In this document: in pieces, positions 8,701 to 12,003 of the stretch
How the letters are laid out: every line of letters starts with the position of its first letter
Position numbering within the stretch: position 1 is the first letter of the stretch
Program-made: the position numbers and the translations under genes
The notes under the pieces: generated by a model
Databases searched by the model: none
What the model was told of the DNA's origin: nothing
Seen by the model: only the letters and a program-made list of their open reading frames with translations
Origin: an uncultured Eubacteriales bacterium
Lineage (GTDB): Bacteria > Bacillota_I > Bacilli_A > RF39 > UBA660
DNA: 12,003 nt
Direction: 5' to 3'
Assembly: GCA_900313345.1 (NCBI GenBank)
Contig: OMQW01000003.1
Coordinates: 1-12,003 of the forward strand

Positions 8701-9497
8701 AAATCATAATGTTTATTATTAAGAGATAGTAGAGTACTACTTTTCTTAAATAACTTATTAATATCTATTTTATTAATATTCATAAAAGGTATTTTATTAA
8801 GAATAGATAATTTATATCTATAAAGATTTCTTGTACTATTAGATAAATTAATGAATAAACTATTATCTCTTAAAACCTCTTCTAAAGAAACTAAGTAATA
8901 TAGTTTATCATAATTATTAAAGTTTAAAGAATAATATAAATTATTAGCTAAAGTATTATATTTATTTAAATAGTCATTAAAACTATTATTTATATTATTA
9001 ATATTATTATCATATAGATCAATTATAATATTAAAAGTCTTTAGTAACTTATCATTCTTATAAAATATAATACGTTTTTTTAAATAATATAAATATATAT
9101 AAGAAGTATTTTCATTAATACTATAATATTTATTAATAGAATATTCTTTATTAATATTTAAAGAATCAATAGCATTATCGATTAAATCAAATTCTTTATA
9201 AATATTTATAGTATCTTTAATTAAAGAATTTATTTTTCTAGTTATTATATAATTAATAGTAGTAGGTATTTGATTAATAGATTTATAATTTAATTTATAA
9301 TCTTTTAAATATATAAATAAACTATCTATATTAATAAGATAGTTATTATTTTCTAAATAATTATTTAATATTTTATATAGTTTAAAGTTAACTAAAGAAT
9401 TATTACACATTAAAGAGTAATTAGATAAATAAAGATTACTAATATTAAAAAAGTCTAGATGTTTTGAATTCTTTAAATAAGCATAATAATTATTCAT
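5763..9497 (-). CDS. Degenerate cyclic beta-1,2-glucan synthase (NdvB/ChvB)-like protein, probably non-catalytic
   Basis: At first sight an anonymous Asn/Tyr/Ile-rich protein of 1244 residues, but it follows the NdvB order. Residues 55-90 (IDSLFIYLKDY...IPTTINYI) resemble the NdvB N-terminal region. Residues 204-230 (SLEEVLRDNS, then STRNLYRYKL) match the family's SLVE-VLR-DP ... ATRDRYRH block. Residues 335-378 (IKYVIELNENF ... ILEHPNN ... IRGIYNI) match the GT84 core KYVITLDADTQLP ... MAHPLNRP ... EGYGILQP. Residues 440-600 and 790-970 fit the two GH94-type sandwiches (VFYSDN, TTIINDS, FVLGIST). Residues 1165-1244 (LKLLGI ... YKYNNSIYNVKV ... ILDG ... HKVIF) fit the GH94 C-terminus. Family members are about 2800 residues with several membrane spans. 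Here spans are absent, DxD is NEN, and the (alpha/alpha)6 barrel is cut to about 190 residues. The start at 9497 has AAGGAG six bases upstream. The family match is by recall, not computed. I infer a cytosolic pseudoenzyme with unknown role. Confidence 0.65.
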   Translation of the reverse strand: MNNYYAYLKNSKHLDFFNISNLYLSNYSLMCNNSLVNFKLYKILNNYLENNNYLINIDSLFIYLKDYKLNYKSINQIPTTINYIITRKINSLIKDTINIYKEFDLIDNAIDSLNINKEYSINKYYSINENTSYIYLYYLKKRIIFYKNDKLLKTFNIIIDLYDNNINNINNSFNDYLNKYNTLANNLYYSLNFNNYDKLYYLVSLEEVLRDNSLFINLSNSTRNLYRYKLSILNKIPFMNINKIDINKLFKKSSTLLSLNNKHYDFNILIVINNKVNTFRDIDNIFNKINDNYNSNIYYFIKTTKKINNYYINKSSDFRNYITKYNISIIKSNNIKYVIELNENFIDKDYIYNLLNILEHPNNLAYINNNKIRGIYNIKFKYNNKYSYIFNYALCYSYFKKVNPNNIKHKYYKIKKNNYLIKDNNNDYFKNSIITNNKLSFLSYRYNTLINDNEILFNDLKYSFKYNNLVKDNFKVFYSDNILYSKYYDKNIDIEIKTTIINDSLISSIIVSNKLNKDLDISFNNKIHSNYINYKEEDNYINVNDKLFISLINSNINNINYDSVFNKYISYNTNIHVKHNNIYKFYNIISLNKESYSSIDTLFIKSKNNSNNNYSFNKLLELIINPINDYDKNSLLLYNSLDKKYLNKFNISLDNPYLLFDNYEECLIDEAFKFYNYSINNNYKVNLVFIYKDVNELKLINKYLYLNNISKDVITIIDRNTINNKELILLYLMSIYNISSSSLNDFINSLNYNNYKIDSIKSLPFNKNITYQKDNLIFSDNSLYFTDNNYYDNLLISNNMKSITSTNSSYTLYNDKLITSKDLYSEEILINNKRLIYNSFNINLGSTKRLFNSPNLDIEIEEALSELNNVKIFKVKIISKISQKCDVSFHIKPYMKDNRFLYSNFDKSNNLVTFKNDLDFFITSSSLIKSFDKDNNIINISCDLKENKEFITSFVLGISTGDDIWFLKEKYSNISTVLTSLKIFNNTTYFNLHKIDINTNNNSINNFVNFILPYNIYINDNIDKYQLSLVTNIFKDLALSEIKKYNIDVSYISLLYKYIYYYDDLSLINNELYEKLSSILFMEKNYDFKYYNAILDFISLSKIYDKNINTNKFKKLLDNYKDNNNNNDIHDLVKENDNSKFIDLYNSYNVINKGLYKTDNSLILYYASLKLLGINISRDKMFIDKPIYKEDYSYTYKYNNSIYNVKVIFNDSNNIILDGDLINTNFVKLRNDLKVHKVIFNIKK

Positions 9498-9521
9498 AGT
9501 AAACTCCTTACTTTTATTATA
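9498..9521 (-). promoter_or_regulatory. Ribosome binding site and -10 of the NdvB-like gene
   Basis: On the minus strand AAGGAG (9504-9509) lies 6 bases before the ATG, and a perfect TATAAT (9516-9521) lies only 18 bases upstream of the ATG, implying a very short leader. A -35 is not convincing (TTTCTA-like, 18 bases upstream). Confidence 0.5.
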
Positions 9522-9567
9522 ACTTAATTTAAGAAATTTTAGAAATATTTTTAATAAAAAATATTAA

Positions 9568-9596
9568 TTGATTAATTATAAATAAAAATATATAAT
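9568..9596 (+). promoter_or_regulatory. Promoter of the glycine-rich pseudogene
   Basis: TTGATT (9568-9573) and a perfect TATAAT (9591-9596) are separated by exactly 17 bases, 22 bases before the ATG at 9619. This is the best sigma-70-type match in the window. The promoter seems intact although the gene behind it is broken. Confidence 0.55.
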
Positions 9597-9618
9597 TATT
9601 TATAAGTTAGGTGCCAAC

Positions 9619-10474
9619 ATGAAACATTTTTTATATAAAAATCGTAATTACTATATTAGTTGTTCTAGTTGTTGTAACTATTAATAATGTCTCAGCAAAT
9701 ACATATTCAATAGAAAAAATATCTTATGACACAGGATATGAAAAGATAAATGTAGAAGATGCAATAAATGAATTAAAAAATGGAAATTGCGAATCATATA
9801 ATTATAAAGAAAGTAACATTTATAGGTTTGACACTAAAAATATTAAATTTAAATCTAGTAATATAGAATTTAAGTCTAACAATATAAAAGATGCCTTAGA
9901 CTATTTGTATAGCAATTATTGTAAAAATAAAACATGGAATTATGAATAAACTAATAATGAACAAGAATTCAAAACAAATCTTCCCAGGAGGAAATGGCTC
10001 TTATGTATCTAGATAAATAAGACTGAGCAAAGATAAAAAATTTTTAGTAATTGTTGGTGGTCAAGGAGCAACTGGTAATAGTTATGGTTATCCAAAAGGT
10101 GGTTACAATGGAGGCGGTAATGCCAATAGTACAGATACTGCTTGGCAAGGAAGAGCAGGTGCTGGAGCGGAACTACTTATTATGCAACGGGTGACGCAGG
10201 CGGTGGAATGAACGGAAGCCTTTCTAGATATGAAAGGCCCATATAAAGAACTAGCTTTGCTAGAACCCAATTATCAGCCGGAAAAAATATGGGATTTGGA
10301 AAAGGTGCAAACTATAGTGGAGCAAATTGCTCTTGAGGAGGTTCTATCTTATATGGTGGAGGTAATACAAATGCCGGAGGTGCCCATGGTGGATCTGGTT
10401 ATATTGGTAATCCTTTATTAACAAATAAACATATGACATGCTATAACTGTACCAAATCAACAGTAGGTAAATAA
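9619..10474 (+). pseudogene. Decayed glycine-rich surface protein gene
   Basis: An ATG at 9619 reads MKH and then loses frame in a T-run (9627-9632). One more T restores a hydrophobic segment (KIVITILVVLVVVTI) followed by VSANTYSIEKISYD, a typical membrane anchor or signal peptide, open to TAA at 9947. The sense then continues in two further frames: DKKFLVIVGGQGATGN and GGYNGGGNAN (from 9984), then TTYYATGDAGGG (from about 10172), FGKGANYSGANC, GGSGYIGNPLLTNK and CYNCTKS to TAA at 10472-10474. Counted lesions are frameshifts near 9627-9632, 9983 and 10167-10171, and in-frame stops at 9947, 10014, 10244 and 10334. Intact relatives that I recall are secreted proteins with a Gly-rich domain like the one in ALK/LTK receptors, often closing with GSGYIGN-LLTN and CYNC. 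Higher G content reflects Gly codons. Function in life was probably at the cell surface; now presumed non-functional. Confidence 0.75.
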
Positions 10475-10499
10475 AAAGAAATAAATTGTTTCTTTTTTT
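10473..10499 (+). terminator. Terminator of the pseudogene
   Basis: AAAAAGAAA (10473-10481) pairs with TTTCTTTTT (10489-10497) around a 7-base loop, ending in T to 10499. It overlaps the final TAA. The stem is A/U-only apart from one G-C pair, so it is probably weak, and readthrough into the next gene is possible. Confidence 0.55.
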
Positions 10500-10511
10500 G
10501 TTATTATGATT

Positions 10512-10517
10512 TATAAT
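10512..10517 (+). promoter_or_regulatory. Candidate -10 box giving a leaderless transcript
   Basis: A perfect TATAAT ends 6 bases before the ATG at 10524, so initiation at the usual distance would begin at or next to the start codon. No clear -35. There is also no ribosome binding site before this ATG or the in-frame ATG at 10506. Confidence 0.35.
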
Positions 10518-10523
10518 ATAGAT

Positions 10524-11903
10524 ATGAAAATTAAAAGAGTTCTGACAATAGTTGTTTTTTCATTAATATTATTAATTATCTTAATAGTATCTTTTTCATA
10601 CGCCTATCTCAACATAAATATAGAAAGCGATTTAAACATTACATTTAAGACATCAAGAAATTATATAGAATATTATATAAATGGTAAAATGCAATATAAT
10701 ATACCACCAAAAAATTTAGAATATATAATTGATAAAAAACAGACTTCTTGTACAAATGGAACTTATTCATGGGACTATGATAATTGGAAGCCAGTAATTA
10801 AAGGCGACAATGTATCATGTAAAATATATTTTAAAAATATTAATAATATTTATAATATGTATAAAACAATAAATAATAGTGTAGCTAATGCGCCTCAAAA
10901 TGGCATTTATTATTTTGATTCTAATGGCGATTTAGACTATGGAAATGGAACAAAAATAACATTAAATAATAAAGATACAAATATAAAAGGAATAGTAAGT
11001 GTATGGAATAAAAAGTTAATATATGCTTGTTTGAAAGATAATGCAAAAGCTGAAAATTATAGCTATTATTCAAAAGATTATACAATTACTGAAAGTGATT
11101 ATCCATGTTCTACAACAAGATATAGTGAACTTGTTACAAATTCTAATTTAGAGTATAAGAGTAACTTTAATTATGAAAATATGGGAAAATACTCTAATGG
11201 AGAAATATTAATAAATGGTAGTGTAGAAAGTGGAACAACAGAACTAATTCCAATAGATCCAAATAAAAAGTATAGAGTTCAAGTAACTATGAAGACCAAC
11301 GATACTGCAGCATATAACTTTTTGGGTATTAAGGAATATGGGGTTAAAAGTAATATGATAAAAGCTAACAACGTAATGTATATTACTGGTACTGATTGTT
11401 ACCTAACTTCCGACTTAAATCCAGGGGATACTGTTGTACATTTAAGTACTTTAGAAAACTGGCAAAATTTGTCGCCATATTATCAAAGAGGAATAATATT
11501 CTGGAATGAATATAATGATGTTGAAGGAATGCTGCCAATTCACTATTATTCTTCATCAAATTATTATGATTTATATACAGATTTTTCTAAAATAAATAAA
11601 ACAAACAAAACAATAACATTAACTAAAGCATGGTCTAGTAGTAAAATTCCAAAGGGAACATACTTAAATCAGTCATCTGATGGTAATAGTTATAATTATG
11701 GAATATTAGCATATAGACAAATAACAACATCATATGTTACATATTCAATGAATATAACAGGTTATGCATATAATAATAGTGATAACACTAAGTTTAAATA
11801 TGGAACACATTTTATTAATTTACTTGGATTATGGTCATATCGTAATGGTTCAGCAAATACAATAAATTATATTAAAAATGTAAGTATAAAAGAAATAAAT
11901 TAA
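10524..11903 (+). CDS. Membrane-anchored or secreted protein with C-terminal jelly-roll-like module
   Basis: 459 residues from ATG 10524 (465 from ATG 10506). I prefer the later start because MKIKR followed by a long hydrophobic stretch (VLTIVVFSLILLIILIVSF) is a classic signal anchor, while MIYNID adds an acidic lead. Numbering from 10506, residues 36-110 form a small extracellular domain with a Cys pair (C82, C105) around SWDYDNW, a pattern I associate with prepilin-like or surface proteins of related gut bacteria. C175 and C201 may form a second pair. Residues 209-465 look like a beta jelly roll of the carbohydrate-binding or phage-tail type: IPIDPNKKYRVQVTM, LNPGDTVVHL, YQRGIIFWN, ITLTKAWSSSKIPKGT, LNQSSDG, and a final strand YIKNVSIKEI. 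No LPXTG is visible. It follows a related surface pseudogene and is followed 18 bases later by an insertion element, with no terminator of its own. Confidence 0.8.
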   Translation: MKIKRVLTIVVFSLILLIILIVSFSYAYLNINIESDLNITFKTSRNYIEYYINGKMQYNIPPKNLEYIIDKKQTSCTNGTYSWDYDNWKPVIKGDNVSCKIYFKNINNIYNMYKTINNSVANAPQNGIYYFDSNGDLDYGNGTKITLNNKDTNIKGIVSVWNKKLIYACLKDNAKAENYSYYSKDYTITESDYPCSTTRYSELVTNSNLEYKSNFNYENMGKYSNGEILINGSVESGTTELIPIDPNKKYRVQVTMKTNDTAAYNFLGIKEYGVKSNMIKANNVMYITGTDCYLTSDLNPGDTVVHLSTLENWQNLSPYYQRGIIFWNEYNDVEGMLPIHYYSSSNYYDLYTDFSKINKTNKTITLTKAWSSSKIPKGTYLNQSSDGNSYNYGILAYRQITTSYVTYSMNITGYAYNNSDNTKFKYGTHFINLLGLWSYRNGSANTINYIKNVSIKEIN

Positions 11904-11923
11904 AAGAGTTTCATTATGATATG

Positions 11924-11954
11924 AACCCCGTTTCTTGGACATAGAAACGAGGTT
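11924..11954 (+). promoter_or_regulatory. Hairpin masking the transposase ribosome binding site
   Basis: CGTTTCT (11929-11935) pairs with AGAAACG (11943-11949) around a 7-base loop. Past one C-A mismatch, AACC (11924-11927) pairs with GGTT (11951-11954). The ribosome binding site GAGG (11949-11952) is entirely in the 3' arm. The T-run after the stem could also make it a weak terminator of incoming transcription. Confidence 0.6.
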
Positions 11955-11959
11955 TTTAT

Positions 11960-12003
11960 ATGTCAAAATTAACTTACGAAGATAGAGTTGAAATATATAA
12001 TAA
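11960..12003 (+). CDS. Transposase OrfA-like helix-turn-helix protein, 3'-partial
   Basis: ATG at 11960 follows GAGG with a 7-base gap. The 14 full codons in the window read MSKLTYEDRVEIYN, the usual beginning of the helix-turn-helix OrfA of IS3/IS150-type elements (a short lead, then a K/E-rich first helix ending in a Tyr). The rest is cut off by the window edge. Assignment depends on these few residues plus the terminal-repeat-like sequence directly upstream; another HTH protein is possible. Confidence 0.5.
   Translation, partial: MSKLTYEDRVEIYN

Larger units (their letters stand above)
11922..12003 (+). mobile_element. Left end of an IS3-type insertion sequence (truncated by the window)
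   Basis: From TG at 11922 the sequence reads TGAACCCCG, TTTCTTGGACA, which resembles the 5'-TG...CCCC...TTGGACA type of terminal inverted repeat found in IS3/IS150-group elements. It is followed within 40 bases by a transposase-like start. The right end and any target duplication lie outside the window, so the call rests on the terminal pattern and the first codons only. Confidence 0.5.

Noticed and set aside
5763..9497. Possibility that this stretch is low-complexity non-coding DNA
   Set aside because: It has a strong ribosome binding site, a terminator at the stop, a 1244-codon uninterrupted frame and ordered family blocks.
10334..10336. TGA where Trp or Gly would fit, and no gene here uses TGA as stop: an altered genetic code?
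   Set aside because: Trp residues in the clear genes are TGG and no intact gene contains an in-frame TGA. This TGA sits in a gene with three TAA stops and frameshifts, so mutation explains it.
10230..10421. 63-codon open frame on the plus strand
   Set aside because: Wrong frame of the glycine-rich pseudogene; the true frame across this stretch gives Gly-rich sequence with conserved endings.
1..12003. tRNA, rRNA, CRISPR arrays or riboswitches
   Set aside because: No cloverleaf, repeat-spacer pattern or recognisable aptamer was seen on either strand; intergenic gaps are short and accounted for by promoters and terminators.

Overview
The window is very A+T-rich, gene-dense bacterial DNA. Genes start with ATG behind AGGAG-type ribosome binding sites, stops are TAA or TAG, Trp is TGG throughout, and hairpins with T-tracts end most units. 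Protein content and composition suggest an uncultured low-GC Firmicutes/Bacilli or Mollicutes-related gut lineage using the standard code. This taxonomic placement is inference.

Layout. (1) Bases 1-841 hold the 3' part of an unrecognised plus-strand gene, ending at a hairpin terminator shared with the gene facing it. (2) Bases 873-2854 are a tight minus-strand operon: unknown protein, dCMP deaminase, phosphate acetyltransferase, with overlapping gene ends. (3) Diverging from it, 2954-5293 is phosphoketolase (Xfp). Xfp makes acetyl phosphate and Pta interconverts acetyl phosphate and acetyl-CoA, so the two units together suggest a phosphoketolase branch of central carbon metabolism. (4) Bases 5341-5696 carry a small gene split by a -1 shift exactly at an A-AAA-AAC heptamer followed by a stop. 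(5) Bases 5763-9497 encode a 1244-residue, Asn/Tyr/Ile-rich minus-strand protein that looks anonymous. Read segment by segment, it follows the order of the giant cyclic beta-1,2-glucan synthases (NdvB/ChvB): N-terminal helical region, GT84 core, first GH94-like sandwich, linker, second sandwich, shrunken barrel, C-terminal cap. It has no membrane spans, the GT84 DxD is changed to NEN, and most of the phosphorylase barrel is gone. The frame is nonetheless intact for 3.7 kb, which suggests a maintained non-catalytic descendant. This is the most unusual item in the window.

(6) Bases 9619-10474 are a decayed glycine-rich surface-protein gene with at least three frameshifts and four in-frame stops. 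(7) Bases 10524-11903 encode a membrane-anchored or secreted protein with a C-terminal jelly-roll-like module. (8) Bases 11922-12003 look like the left end of an IS3-type insertion sequence with the first codons of its transposase, cut by the window edge. Its ribosome binding site lies inside a hairpin. The right third (9.6-12 kb) is accessory surface and mobile DNA; the left part is housekeeping metabolism.
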